This document shows, in pieces, positions 52,308-64,000 of a stretch of 64,000 nucleotides of DNA. The notes below the pieces were generated by a model. It was given only the letters and a program-made list of their open reading frames with translations, was not told where the DNA came from and did no database searches. The DNA is taken from positions 558,001 to 622,000 of the forward strand of contig NC_025263.1 of the NCBI RefSeq assembly GCF_000740895.1, written 5' to 3'. Origin of the DNA: Theileria orientalis strain Shintoku (taxonomy: Eukaryota; Apicomplexa; Aconoidasida; Piroplasmida; Theileriidae). The translations under genes and the position numbers were made by a program. Position 1 is the first letter of the stretch, and every line of letters begins with the position of its first letter.

Positions 52308-52532
52308 TTTTTTACCATATGTTATTATTATCAGTATTTTATTGTTAGCATTTTATTATCAGTATTTGTTAGTATTTTATTATTATCAGTATTTTATTTA
52401 GCATGTTATTAGGAATTTGTTAGCATATAATAATGTAGTAGATACAGCAATGTGCAGACGTGTTAGTATACAGCAATGCGCTGGCATAGTAATGTACTAG
52501 TGTAAAATGTGAAACAATCAAATATCGTGAGT

Positions 52533-55500
52533 TCATGCGGCCATCATTATGTCAAAAGAGCCCGTTCCCAGCGATATTGGCTTTCCCATGATTATGCACT
52601 CGGACACTCCCTTGATTGGGTCCTTTCTGTGATGCACTGCCGCGTCGAACAGGTGGTCGTTCGTCTGCTCGAAGGAGGAGAGCATCAGCGTCGAGGACCT
52701 CATTTTCCTTATGCCGTGCCGGTTGATTCCTATGACCTGGCCCTTGAAGGTCATCACGTCCGCCAAGAGCTTCATGTACCTTCCGTCTATGTCTATCGAG
52801 TACGCGTCCATGCACTTCTGTATCTCACTGATTATTACGCTGCGCGCAGCTTCAATTCCGAGCACCTGTTCGTGTTATGAGACGATTGTGAATAAGCACA
52901 GTAAGCATGCGTATAAATTTTAAAGTATCTATGTTTGTGTGTATATACTATATGAACACTGTCTACCCATCTCTGTATCTGAAACTATATAAACTTGGTT
53001 AATAATTACCTCTGCCACTTCGAACACGTGGTTGCTTTTCACTGAGCTCCACAGCACTCCGTCCGCTCCCATAACCTCCTTCAGGCCGTAGCCCTCGACT
53101 GCTATTTGGTAGTTGGGCCCTGCCGCCGTGTTCTCCCTCTTTATCACCGCCCTCTTGACCTCCTTGCACCCCGCCACCACCAGCTGCAGTATTGAGGTCA
53201 CCAGCGTGTTCTGCTGGAAGAACTGGTGGTGCGTGGGCCCTAGGTCCATGCATATCTGCCACTCGCCCACCGCGTAGACGCTGCTCTTCGGTATCACGAT
53301 CTTGCCTATCTTCTTTATCTGACTTATGATCTCCACGACCTAAATGCATACATACACTTAGCTCTCAGTGCCTATTCATACTACAACTGTTCATACTACA
53401 ACAACTATTCATACAACAACTATTCATACTACAATAACCACTCATAATACTAAACACGGGTTCTCACCTTGTTTGCGTTTATTGGCAGGTACAGCTGATT
53501 GATCAGCTTCTGGTTCAGCGTCAGCAGCAGCTTGCTGCTCTGCGGCGTGTACATCTGCTTCACGCTCGTGCACACCTGGCCCAGCGTCGTCTTCTCTATC
53601 CTAGACTTAACCTTGAGCGCGAAGTCGTAGTTGGTTTTTTCTTCCAGCGGCACTTCTATTATGGGCGTCGCTATCTTCGCCGAGGCGCCGATGATCTCCT
53701 TGATTCTGGGCACTCCCAGCGTCACGTTCATTGAGGCAACTCCTGCGAAGTGGAACGTCTTCAGCGTCATCTGCGTTGCCGGCTCTCCTATCGACTGCGC
53801 GCCGAGCGCTCCTATCGCCTCTCCGGGCTCGCAGATGCACTTCTGGTAGTGCTTCCACGTGTACCTTATGAACTCGAAGACCTGCTCCAGCGACAGCCAG
53901 TGCACCTTGTCTATCCTCTTAAACCTCCTCACCACTCCTTCCGACTCGTTTTTCGAACTCAAAAACTCCTTTTCGTAGTCTTCGCTCAGCGTCTGTTCCA
54001 ACTTTTCCGCGTGTTCCTCCAGCGTCCTTTCTATCAGGTTCCCGAACTCGTACACGCTTCCCATGCACTGCGAAGTTGAGTTATTACATATTGTCGGCGG
54101 CAACAACTCTATCAGCAACGGCTGCAGATACTTTGACCATGCTTTTATTTCATTTGGCAGCAGCGGCACGTTCCTATTCGTGTAACTGTTTTCCACGTAC
54201 ACTGCGTGGTATGCCACCAGGTGACTCTTCACTGTGTTAATTGTGCTCTCGTCTATCGACTTGTTTATTTGATTCTCCCTTATGTTGTACTCTCCACTCT
54301 CCAACTTTACATTCACATCAAACCTTACTTCTTTATGCCCTGGATTATTCCCTTGTATCCAATATTTATATGATTTAACTTTATTTTTTAGTTGAGGTGG
54401 TAAATTGTCAATAAAATCTTCGTTTTGTAATAAAATGTCTATTTTTGACCCAATTTCACTCGTTTTTTCTGATGGCAGTATCCATCTATGTCTGTATCCG
54501 TCTTCACTTTCCTTTCCACTTGTCTTTGACCCACTTCTTGTACTTTTCGTCCTCCTTTTAACCACTTCTGCATCAACAATTAGTATCATCATTGTCAATA
54601 ACAATCAATATTATTGCTATTATTAACATTGATAGCTTTTATCATTACCACAATTACAGTTTTATCTACTACATACTATAGATATATATACCATACATAT
54701 ACTATATACTATCTACATCTAAACTTACTTTGATTAGTGTTCACCGCGGCTGGATCTATGTGTACTGATGACATCACCACCTTCTCCAGGATCGGGTTTA
54801 TGTGTTTTATGTGATCAAATGAGCTTTTGAGTGTGGTTTGCGATGACTTCGAGAGCGCTGATGTGAGTCCATCATCTCCGTATAGAAACTGTACCACCTG
54901 CCCGTCGCCGGTTCTAACGCTGTGGTCGTAGCATATCGCCAAGTCCTCCATGAACTACGAAAGTATTCAGTTCAATTTAAGACGGTAACTATTACCTAGC
55001 TTGTGCCAACTAGGTATCAACGTCGGTTGTCCAACTACTAACTAGCAACTAATAACTATCTACCATTAACTATCAACGTAAATTGTGATATTAAGTACCC
55101 ACTAACAACTCTAATACGTGAGGACGGTCGTCTCACCTTCATCAGTCTCCTCTGCATATAGCCCGTCTCCGACGTCTTCACCGCCGTGTCGATCAGCCCC
55201 TCCCTCCCTGACATGGTGTGGAAGAAGAACTCCTCCGGCTCCAGCCCCGTGAAGAAGGAGTTTGCCACGAAGCCTCTGCTCTTCGCGTCCTTGCAGCCCA
55301 TCGGGAAGTGCGGGAGCGTCCTCTCGATGAAGCCGTTCTGTATTCGCTGGCCTGACACGTTCTGCTGGCCCACGCAGGCCACCATCTGCGCTATGTTGAT
55401 CAGCGCCCCCTTCGAGCCCGAGTTGAACATGATCAGCGGCTTGTTGTCCGGACTCAGCAGCGACGTGCAGATTTTGCCCGACTCGTTCCTCAGCTCGTCC

Positions 55501-58500
55501 AGGATCGACTTCACCTGCAGCTCCAGCGTCTCCTCGCGCGTGCAGCCCGGGTACGGCTGCAGGAACTCGAAGTTGCTGATCGCCTCGTCGACCCTCAGGT
55601 ACCCGTCGAGCAGCAGCTGCTTCTTCTTGTTGATCAGCTCCTCGCTCGGCGTCACGTCGTCGAGGCCTATTGTCATTCCGTACTCTGAGAGCCATCTGCT
55701 CGAGAGCTTACTCACTCGCAGCATGCACTCCGAGGACACCTTCGCGCTGTTCTTCAGCATAAGCTCGTAGAAGAGCCCTCCCTTTGTCGGCCCCAGCGAC
55801 CTCACTCCCAGGCTTCCGCTCAGCAGCTCCGACTTGTAGATCACCACGTATCCGTCGTGCGGACACATGCATTCGTCCAACTTTACGGCAGCTCCCCAAC
55901 TTTCCCGTGAATTCTGCTCATCCTCCTCCTCGTCCAGGTCCATGTCTTCTGGCCCTCTACGCTTTGTCCTGTTATCGCCCATTCCTCTTGCGCCTTTGCC
56001 ACCACTCTTGTAGTACACGTTCGGGTCCATAAACTCTCTCTCTTTCACTCGCAGGTTAACCATCACCTTCGACGCTCTGTTCGGTCTTATCAACACGTTG
56101 AACGCCTGCTTCCCCGTCCACAGCGTCACTGGGTGCACTATTGATGGCGGCGGCAGGTCCACGTGTATTGAGGCGTCCGTGAAGTAGGATATGATCTGGC
56201 AGAACTGCGCTCTCGTCAGGAACATGTCCTTGTTCGTCAGCAGGTACGAGGAGCACAGGAAGTCCTGCACTGGTGCGATCAGCGGCTCTCCGTTCCTCGG
56301 CGTCGTCAGGTTCTTCTGCACGCTCAGCAGGTGCAGCGACTCCGCCTTCGCCTCGTACGTCTGCGGCAGGTGTATGTTCATCTCGTCTCCGTCGAAGTCT
56401 GCGTTGTACGGCGTGCACACGCACTCGTTGAACCTGAAGGTCGAGCCTCGCATGATTCGCGCCCTGTGGCACATGATGCTCAGTCTGTGCAGCGAGGGCT
56501 GCCTGTTGAATATCACCAGGTCTCCGTTCCACAGGTGCCTCTCCACTATGTCGCCCACCTGTATGTTCTCCGAGACGTGCTTCGGGTTTGCGAACCTCAG
56601 GCTGCACTTGCTTCCGTCGAGCTTGTGCACGTAGGACGCTCCTGGCCAGACCGACTCTCCGTTCAGTATCGCCTTCTTCATCACCTCGATGTTGTAGCTG
56701 CTCACTCTCTCCGGGAAGGTCAGCCTCCTCGCTATCCACTCCGGTATCACCACTTCGTCTATGCCCACGTTTGGGTCCGGCGATATCACCGTCCTTGCTG
56801 AGAAGTCCACTCTCTTTCCCGACAAATTCCCTCTGAACCTTCCCTCCTTTCCTATATTAAGTCTTGTTAATCCCATCGAATTGTAAAATTTGTGTCGAAA
56901 AAAAGGTTTTGAGATAAAGATTTTTGTTTCTATTTTCCTTGATACTTACCCTTCAGTCTTTCGCACAGTCCTCTTCCTGGCTTTGTTATGTTCCTTGATG
57001 TTAGCAGGTGATTGAGTCCTGGGTACTCTGAGTTTATGAACCTTGTGCACTGCACTTGCAATATTTGCCAGTTTCCGATAAATCTGTTCGTTTGAAGTCC
57101 GTTTTTAATTTGATTTTTCAGGAGGTTGTTGATCTACAGACACTATCTATACTCTTCCACTTACGTCTACGATGTCTGAAAAGTCCACTGTAAGGTCATC
57201 CTCGGTCGTACCCTGCCCTTGTATTGATATCGTCGGTCTGATGCAGTTCTAAAAATTATTTGTTTCCACTTTCACCAGGCAATTCGTCGCACAACTATGC
57301 TGTTATGCACACAATAGACATGTTTACATACTAATAACTGGATTCTCATATTTTACTTACTGGTGGCGCCGCCAGTGACGTTATGATCAGCCTCTCCGGG
57401 TTCTCTATGTTCATCACCTTGCAGTGTATTGGATCTATGTTTTCGAACAGCTGCTTCACCACCAGGGGCGTCAGCTCCTCCACCTACACTCGTTTACATT
57501 TCCATAAGTCCATCACTCACCTCCACTCTCGAGGAGCCCTTTTGCTTTATGCAGTGCTTCAGCTTCATGAACTGGTCCGTCGTCGGCTTCACCACCTTCT
57601 TTATCGAGCCCTGCGGCGCTTCACACCTTGGACAGAACTTTACTTTTCTGCACATGTCCAGCACGCTCCGAAATATTAGCGACTTCACCACCGGGTCCTC
57701 TGTAAAATTATTACTTTGTATTCTTATCTGCACTGTCCATTTTTCAAACTCATCATATTTATCTGTTCTAATTTTCTCAATTTACATATCAGATTAGTGC
57801 CATTTACCTATTGGTCTTTTAAAAAACTGCTCCTTCAGCTTCCTGATCGAGTCTTCTGGCAGCAGGAGGCACGAGCACTTCTTACATATGCAGTAGAGCA
57901 CCTGTATCACGTACTTGAAGAATCCTACGTGGAATACTGGCAGCTCCAGCTTCACGTAGCCCCAATGGCCTATGCATTCTATCAGTCCCTTTCCGCACGT
58001 CTCGCACGTCATGTCATTCGTGTTACACCCTAAGTTCCAAATTAGTTTTAGCCCTTCAATGTTCCATCTACTCATTATATACTCTTATCTGTCTATTTTT
58101 AAACTCATTTACCTAGTCTACTGTCCAGAACTCCGTACGGGTACGGCTTGTTCGTCAAGTAGTAGTACAGATCTCTGTTCTTTATTTCTATCTCCGCCGC
58201 TCTCGATATCTCCGTGCTTCCCATGATGTCGAACTGCACACCTTCGATCGTGTACTTGGTGACCGTCGGCTTCACGTACTCCTTTCTCTGCGATTGACCT
58301 GGTACGGATTCCAGGAACGATAGTGACGATTTCGGCACCAAGCCCTTCTTTTCCTGCTCGAGCTTGAGCCCGTTACTGTATCCGTTCAGTTCTCCTCTTC
58401 TTTGCACAATAATTTGGTCTGAAGGGCTCGTGGAGCTTGAAGATTGCTCCGATTCTCTCTTCACTGGCGCCACGTCGGCCTTCCTCGTCTTCTGCCTCTT

Positions 58501-58512
58501 ATTCCCTTCCAT
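52533..58512 (-). CDS. DNA-directed RNA polymerase III largest subunit (RPC1), 11 exons
   Basis: Predicted exons (minus strand): 58512-58113, 58029-57808, 57699-57521, 57483-57361, 57248-57165, 57133-56950, 56851-55137, 54954-54729, 54567-53468, 53339-53010, 52865-52533; phases all agree, about 1631 residues. Landmarks: the zinc site [20 protein letters not shown] with [24 protein letters not shown], the catalytic [15 protein letters not shown] (Mg-binding Asp triad), the bridge-helix region [34 protein letters not shown] after splicing, [20 protein letters not shown], and the C-terminal [13 protein letters not shown] and GTGSFDIM. The [10 protein letters not shown] and SLGTGSFD forms point to polymerase III rather than I or II. 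There is no C-terminal heptad repeat. It transcribes 5S rRNA, tRNA and small RNA genes. A basic, Ser-rich N-terminal extension of about 100 residues is unusual. Confidence 0.92.
53379..53447. repeat. degenerate ttcatactacaacaa repeats in an RPC1 intron
   Basis: About four imperfect units of 14-18 bp (ttcatactacaac, ttcatactacaacaacta, and similar) fill the intron between exons 9 and 10 of the RPC1 gene. Confidence 0.7.
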
Positions 58513-58720
58513 TACTTCTGTTTATCAGTATTTTACATTAAAATACCACTAATTTTACAACTTCATTAAATTTACTCATGTGTTTAACTTACTTTGTTTT
58601 TAGTCACTCTCTACATAGGGCTACCTATCTAACACATTCTGCCTAAATTAACACATATTTTGCGCCATTTTTATCACCAAAATATTATTTTACATCTGTG
58701 ATTCTTTTGATCACCTCGTG

Positions 58721-61298
58721 TCAATCTTCTAGGTTTGTGTGTGACCTCTCGACTGCCGACTTTATGTTTTCGTGCTCCGTCGTCTCCCTCTCCCATATCT
58801 CCCTCCTTATCATCCTCATATACTTCTCCTCGTCCGACGTCAGCCTCAGCGTCCCCTTTATCCAGCTCGGCAGACTCTTGAAGTCGTTTTTAAGCTGCTT
58901 GTTTTCGTCTATCTCGCCGAGCACCTCTATTGCTTGCTCGATGTACTCCTGGAAGTTCGACCTCGTTTTTCTGAATGAGCCCGTGCCCTGCACCACTGTG
59001 GACGACTCTCTCAGTATCGACGAGTACTCTCTCTGCACGATCTCCAGTATGTTTTCGTGGAACTTTCTGTCGAGCTTCATTCTCGCGAGGCACATTGCGT
59101 CGTCCGAGTCTGCCCAGGTCCATATTCCCGGCTTGTACCAGTGCAGGTCTCCCGTCGTGTCCGTCGAGACTCCGAAGAGGCCGTGTTCTTCTGTCCACGT
59201 CACGTCGCAGGCCATCATTCCTCCCAGGCATCCGTAGTGTCCTCCGTACATGCACATGAGCTTCGATCCCAGGTGGTAGGTCACGTTCGTCGACTCTGAC
59301 GACTGAGACCAGTATCTGTTTGACAGGAACGCGTCTTCTTTGTCGAACACGTCCTTGTACGTGTTCCATATTGCCAGCGTCGTCACGTTTGCTGAGTCTT
59401 TTGCGAAGAACGGGTTTGTGTGCTGCGCTGCTATGAACACGTCCTTCACCCACTTGATCCTCACCACTGGGTGGTACCACTTCAGGTACTGGTACACTAC
59501 GTTTGGCAGGTGACTCGGCAGTGTTACCAGACTCGGCTTACTCTCCTCGTCTTTCGAGTGCATCGTCTGCAGGTGCGTGTTGTATATCATCACCTTTCCC
59601 GTGTCTCCTCCCAGCGCTATCAGGTGTGGGTACTTCTTATTGACGTCTATTGTCAGCAGTGCCGACGTGTCAAACCTCAAAGTGCACTCAAGTCCTGAGC
59701 ATTTACGTCAACGTGTGTACATGTAACTATATGGTCATTAGTAACTACATAGGTGTTTGCATCTATATAGGTATTTTATCTATGTCACTATGAATAACTA
59801 TACTGATATTTGTATCTAAATAACAATTTGTATCCACGCAACAGTTTGCATCCGTATAACAATGTGTAACTACATATCATAGACTCAATACCACTCTACT
59901 GTGAATCTATCTATGTTCAGTACCCTTTGATAGCGTCCACAGTCTCAAGTGGCCTGCGTCGTCCGTCGTGTATACCTTCGGCTCCACCAGCCAGGTTCCC
60001 CTCCTCAGATCCTCCAGCGACCTCGCCACCGACACCGTTGCCGACACGTCCGTCGGGTGAGTGTCCTCCGGGAACTCCAGGTACTTCAGCGGCTCGTGCA
60101 CCACCTTCGAAAGGTCCGCGATGCTCCATATGCACACCTTCCTCGTGCTGATTGAGGCCAGAAAGGTCGGCAGCACCTGCTTACTCTTCACCAGCGCCGT
60201 GTAGAAGAACTTAAGACCCGTCTGGTGCGTGTTTTTCATCACGCTCACCGTCTTCCAGTCCAACTCCACCTCGTCCAGGCCCTCGAACTCGGCCGGCGTG
60301 TCCATCATGTATTCTTCCAGCACCTCAGCCGCCCCCTCCAGGGGCTCCAGGTCCTCCTCAGTCAGCATACATCCCATGCACACGTTTTCCCGGTGCCTGT
60401 ACCTCACCGCCTCCACCTTTTCGAAGAACCGCTTCCTCGCGCCTTCCCAGATCTTACATATTTCCAGCGTCTTCTTCACCAGACTAGTCACGTTGTACAT
60501 CTTCACCAGGTTCTCCATCCTCACTGCCACCAGGTAGTTCTTCTCTCCGTTCCACGCCGCCGTCGTCATCTCCATTGACGTCACTGGCTCCGGGAATACT
60601 ATCTTCGGCGTCGCCAGCATCGTCCTGCTTTCCTTTTGCGATTTTTGGCACTCGGCGCACACTCCCTTGCCGTCGAACTCGTTCACTGTCAGCGTGTGCA
60701 GGTTATACTGCATCCCGTCCATGATGCACTGGTAATCCTCAAAGCTCGGGTACCTGTACTCGTTTTCCTCCGACTTGTTCATGTAGCCCTTGAACTCTGA
60801 TCCCACCCAGAGCAGTGCTATTTTAAGTTCGTCGTAGTACGTCGAGTTTGACCTGAAGAACCTCTGCACCAGCGCTGCGCACTGGTACGTCACTTCTATC
60901 GTCGCGAACTCGCTCAGCAGTCTCACGAACGTCACCGTCGATCCCACGTTCGTCATTGACAGCTGGCTGAAGTTGTAGAGCATGTTTGAGAAGAACTTGT
61001 TCATCATGTCCTCCGTCTCCACCGGCCTCCACTCCTCGTAGTGCGACGGGTTGTGGTACCAGTCGAGCAGGAGTATCTTCTTCTCCAGGTTCGTCCAGTC
61101 GTAGAGGTGTCTCTTTTCCGGGTTCATGTACACCTCCCTCAGGTACTTGCTTCTTCTCTTGAATGCCTCCACGTCCAGCCTTCCTATTGTGTTTCTGTCG
61201 TTCGACGCCACTGTGTCTGCCGGTTTTTCGTCCAGGACGATGAACATTGGTCTATCTTCCGACGAGTCTGTTTGACTCAACACATCTTCCGCGTCCAT
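58721..61298 (-). CDS. WD-repeat-like beta-propeller protein of unknown function, 2 exons
   Basis: Predicted exons 61298-59924 and 59694-58721 with a 229-nt AT-rich intron; about 782 residues. WD-type blades are suggested by RKVCIWSIADLSKVV, AGHLRLWTLSKG (at the exon junction), LIALGGDTGKVMIYNTH, TTLAIWNTYKDVF and STDTTGDLHWYKPG. The N-terminal third is acidic and helical (DLTNLEKKILLLDWYHNP-like) with two CxxC pairs (CAEC and CMGC). The C-terminus is a charged helical segment (about 650-782). The mix of an N-terminal helical region and a propeller is seen in dynein intermediate chains and in several scaffold proteins, but no diagnostic motif decides between them. It lies in tandem between Hsp90 and RPC1 on the same strand. 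Confidence 0.75.
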
Positions 61299-61568
61299 TC
61301 TTATCTCTCAAAATTACACCTTCATTCTTCCATTTTACTTTTCATTTACGACTTAATATTTATTTTCTTTATTTTTTTTTAAAATTTCCTCTTAATTGTC
61401 AGAAACACCTACATTGAATGGAGGGTTCTGGATTCTCCATCTGTTTCAACTATTCATTATTTACCGCCCTAACCTCCCTTTTACCATTTAAACACGCTAC
61501 TTACTCTCTGCGAACACACACTTCACAAACACATGTACTAAATCCAGAGACATTAAATCTTAATTTTA

Positions 61569-64000
61569 CTACTGTACAACATCGTTAATGGTTTCTGAGG
61601 TCGTTCCGACCAACTCCGGACTTCCCGTTCCCTCCTCTTTCCCACTCGCCAGGTCACTCGAACTGCTCGAGGTGCTTACATCCTCTGGGTTCATATTCTC
61701 TTCACTTGCCAGAGGCCTATGCGTTTCCTTTTCCGGGTCTCTGCTTTTACTCGCTGCGATCTGCTCTGTGTTCTCTCCTCCCTCTTCCGCCTCTCGCTCA
61801 CTCTCGCTCAGGTACCGACTTGCTTCGTTTTGCATGAGCTTGATGATCCCCTTTGCGAACGTGCTCGGGTGCTCCACCACGTATCCTCCCTGTATTGACA
61901 CCACGTCGATCAGGCGTCCTGCGATCTCCTTCATTCTGTCCCTCAGTGCGTCGACCTTAAGCATTCTTTCCAGACTTGCTATGATTGGGTGGTCTGGGTT
62001 AAGTTCTAGCACTGGTTTCGAGACCATTGACGTTCCGAACAGCTCCGTTTCGTTCATTCCTGCGCTCGTCGCCTGCTGTCTCATGTACTTTTGCATACTC
62101 GGCGAGAGTCCGAAGTCTGCTTGCACCAGCAGTGCTGGTGACTCCACCAGCCTTCTGCTGATCTTCACTTCCTGCACTCTGTCTGAGAAGTTACTTTTCA
62201 TCCACGTGCACAGCATTTCGTGGTCTGCTTCCGACCCTCCTCTTCCTCCTGAACTCGCTCCCCCTCCTGATGCTCCTCCTCCGATCCCATCACTGCCTTT
62301 TCCATCTGCTGAACCACTACCACTGCCACTTTCTGCGCTTTCTCCCAGCTTAACGTCGTGTTTATTTACGTCCTGTATCATGATCCCTTTGTACTTTGAT
62401 GCCATCAGTGACGATAGACAAAACTCGTCTATCGGCTCCAGTGAGTACAGCACTTCGTAGTCCAACTGGTTAAACTTTTCCAATGACGGCGAATTTTCCG
62501 CGCTCTGTTCACTGTCTGCTGCTATGAAGTAGATTGCTGGCTGATCCTTCTTCATTCTCTGCACGTACTCGTCCAGCGTCGTCTTCTTTTCCTTCGAGCT
62601 TCTAAACATCACCAGTGACGCCAATTCCTGCTGGTTATCTCTATCTTCCACCACTCCTATTTTTATATACTTTCCAAAGTTTTCCGTGAATCTTTCAAAC
62701 CTTGCTTTGTTACTGTTTTTCAGGTTCTTCAGCATGTCTATTGCCTTCGCTGCTATTCTCTTGTTGATCACTGTCAGTGCTTTCGACCTCTGCAGGTACT
62801 CTCTTCCTACGTTAAGTGACAACTCATCTGAGTCCACCACTCCTCTTACGAACGTCAGCCACCTCGGTATCGACTCTGAGAACTTATCGTTGATGAACAC
62901 TCTCTTCACGTACAGCCTGATTCCTCTCGACTCCTCGTCGAACATGTTTCTACTCAACTCCCAGGGCACTGAGCCTGGCACGAACAGCAGACATGTAAAC
63001 TCCACCTGTCCTTCCACTCTGAAGTGTATATAGCTCAGCGGATCTTCGTATGCCTACGTGTTATTTATCAATATTGTTATTTGTTATTATTTACTGTTTC
63101 ATTTGTTATTAGTGATTAGTTATCATCATTGTTGTTTATTTGTGTAATTAGTTATCATCATTGTTGTTTATTTGTGTAATTAGTTATCATCATTGTTGTT
63201 TATTTGTGTAATTAGTTATCATCATTGTTGTTTATTTGTGTAATTAGTTGTATTCATTATTATTACCAAATATTCACTAACTATTGTTACTATTAGCATC
63301 AATGCCACTGTTAATTAATTATCATTATTTGTCAACCTAACACACCAACACATACGCCCTTCCACTATCTTCCACCTACCTTAAACGTCGATTTATAGAA
63401 TGACACGTAGTCTTCCGGCTTGATTGACGACTGGTCTCTTCTCCATATTGGCAGCTGCGTGTTTACCACTTCCCACTCGTGCCTCTTCTTAGTGACCGTC
63501 TTGTACCTTCCTGGCTTTCCGTCCACCATCGTCGTGTCATCTGGCACTCTTTCATACTCGATTCTTTCCACCCACACCTATCAATTTAAATATCAGTATC
63601 GTTATTATCAATATCATTAGTATCAATATCATCAATAGTAGCAATACTAGCATTACCACAATATTACTATTTTTACTATTAATAGCCGGTGTTCATATAT
63701 CTATCACATAACACATTGTAACAACTCTGTATTGCTACTTTATCTATACTAGTAAACAGTGTATAATAATATATCTGTCTGTTTTCGCTGATCATGAAAG
63801 GGCAATTTCAGCGTTGAACTGGCTTCCAAGTGGGTTCTACGAGGAACAACAGAACAACTCAAGGAACGTTTTAATCATCTCAGCTTACACTTAATTCGCT
63901 ACTCTTGTCCTCTCTATAAGCGTACCTGGATTGGGAACCTTATGAACTCCGAGTACTTTCTCAGCAGCTCCTTCAGCTTATAGTCCTCCAGGTAGTCGTC
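61569..64000 (-). CDS. organellar Hsp90 family chaperone (5' end outside window)
   Basis: Partial: exons 64000-63926, 63577-63380 and 63053-61569 cover the middle and C-terminal domains; the ATP-binding N-terminal domain lies beyond the window. Family marks: LKELLRKYSEFIRFPIQVWV at the edge, EWEVVNTQLPIWRRD, FRVEGQVEFTCLLFVPG, IRLYVKRVFINDKFSESIPR and GVVDSDELSLNVGREYLQRS. The C-terminus has neither MEEVD nor an ER-retention signal, so the cytosolic and ER forms are excluded; mitochondrial (TRAP1-like) or apicoplast location is left. Odd features are a Gly/Ser-rich insertion (complement of about 62235-62340) between the middle and C-terminal domains and an acidic Ser/Glu-rich tail of about 75 residues. 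It should act as an ATP-driven chaperone dimer. Confidence 0.88.
63116..63243. repeat. 32-bp tandem repeat, four copies, in Hsp90 intron
   Basis: Four head-to-tail copies of a 32-bp unit beginning ttagttatcatcattgttgt, identical by eye, at 63116, 63148, 63180 and 63212, followed by a partial fifth. They lie inside the intron 63054-63379. A recent minisatellite, useful as a length marker. Confidence 0.92.
63578..63925. repeat. simple-sequence tract in Hsp90 intron
   Basis: The intron between the first two visible Hsp90 exons begins with imperfect tatcaatatcat/agtatc units (about 63583-63650) and is otherwise AT-rich. No gene is seen within it. Confidence 0.5.

Noticed and set aside
55111..56739. 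Long Arg/Ala/Glu-rich frames (194 and 227 codons) and plus-strand frames over the RPC1 gene
   Set aside because: Shadows of the GC-rich catalytic exon of RPC1.
56852..56876. Start of the RPC1 catalytic exon at the ATG giving MGLTRLNI
   Set aside because: These codons are intronic: splicing at 56851 joins LKG to [12 protein letters not shown] as in all polymerase III largest subunits.
58890..59480. 196-codon Arg-rich frame within the WD-repeat-like gene
   Set aside because: Shadow frame with no motif; the overlapping frame has propeller-like repeats and consistent splicing.
61588..62460. 290-codon plus-strand Ser/Pro/Leu-rich frame
   Set aside because: Antisense of the Hsp90 exon; composition explained by Glu/Ser/Lys codons read backwards.
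1..64000. Telomere repeats, CRISPR arrays, insertion sequences, rRNA genes
   Set aside because: None seen on reading both strands; single CCCTAAA-like words occur only by chance.

Overview
The window is nuclear DNA of an apicomplexan piroplasm, almost certainly a Theileria. Three things support this: an array of multispanning membrane proteins of the Tpr/Tar type, large proteins built of FAINT (DUF529)-like repeats, and core genes with many short introns (29-34 nt up to a few hundred nt), some carrying apicoplast-type leaders. The core genes are GC-rich at third codon positions and the introns AT-rich, which fits the T. orientalis group better than T. parva or T. annulata. The species call is inference.

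Region 1 (1-27.3 kb) is a Tpr-like array. Nine paralogous membrane-protein genes lie all on the minus strand. The first is cut at its 3' end by the window edge and the second is inflated by a 500-residue insert. Two unrelated plus-strand genes sit inside the array: a 13-exon ABC-class ATPase of bacterial type with an apicoplast-like leader (11.3-14.2 kb) and a degenerate DEAD-box helicase with a mitochondrial-looking N-terminus (22.9-25.2 kb). Paralogues 3 and 4 share an identical 180-bp 3' end, a sign of recent gene conversion.

Region 2 (27.3-46.2 kb) is AT-rich and subtelomere-like. After a 3.8-kb gene desert come, all on the plus strand, a FAINT-repeat gene interrupted by one in-frame stop, an ABCC-type ABC transporter of 1515 residues, and a second FAINT protein with a proline-rich domain. 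Both FAINT loci end in the same kind of hydrophobic tail.

Region 3 (46.2-64 kb) is conserved core chromosome, mostly on the minus strand. It holds a small Cys/His-rich zinc-finger protein, a 92-residue membrane protein, an unrecognised secreted protein, organellar ribosomal protein S15, the GPI-transamidase subunit PIG-T/GPI16 (plus strand), the largest subunit of RNA polymerase III in 11 exons, a WD-repeat-like protein, and an organellar Hsp90 whose 5' end runs off the window.

Exon structures were worked out by eye from frame, GT/AG sites and family conservation. They are consistent in phase but are predictions. Membrane-segment counts are estimates from hydrophobic runs.
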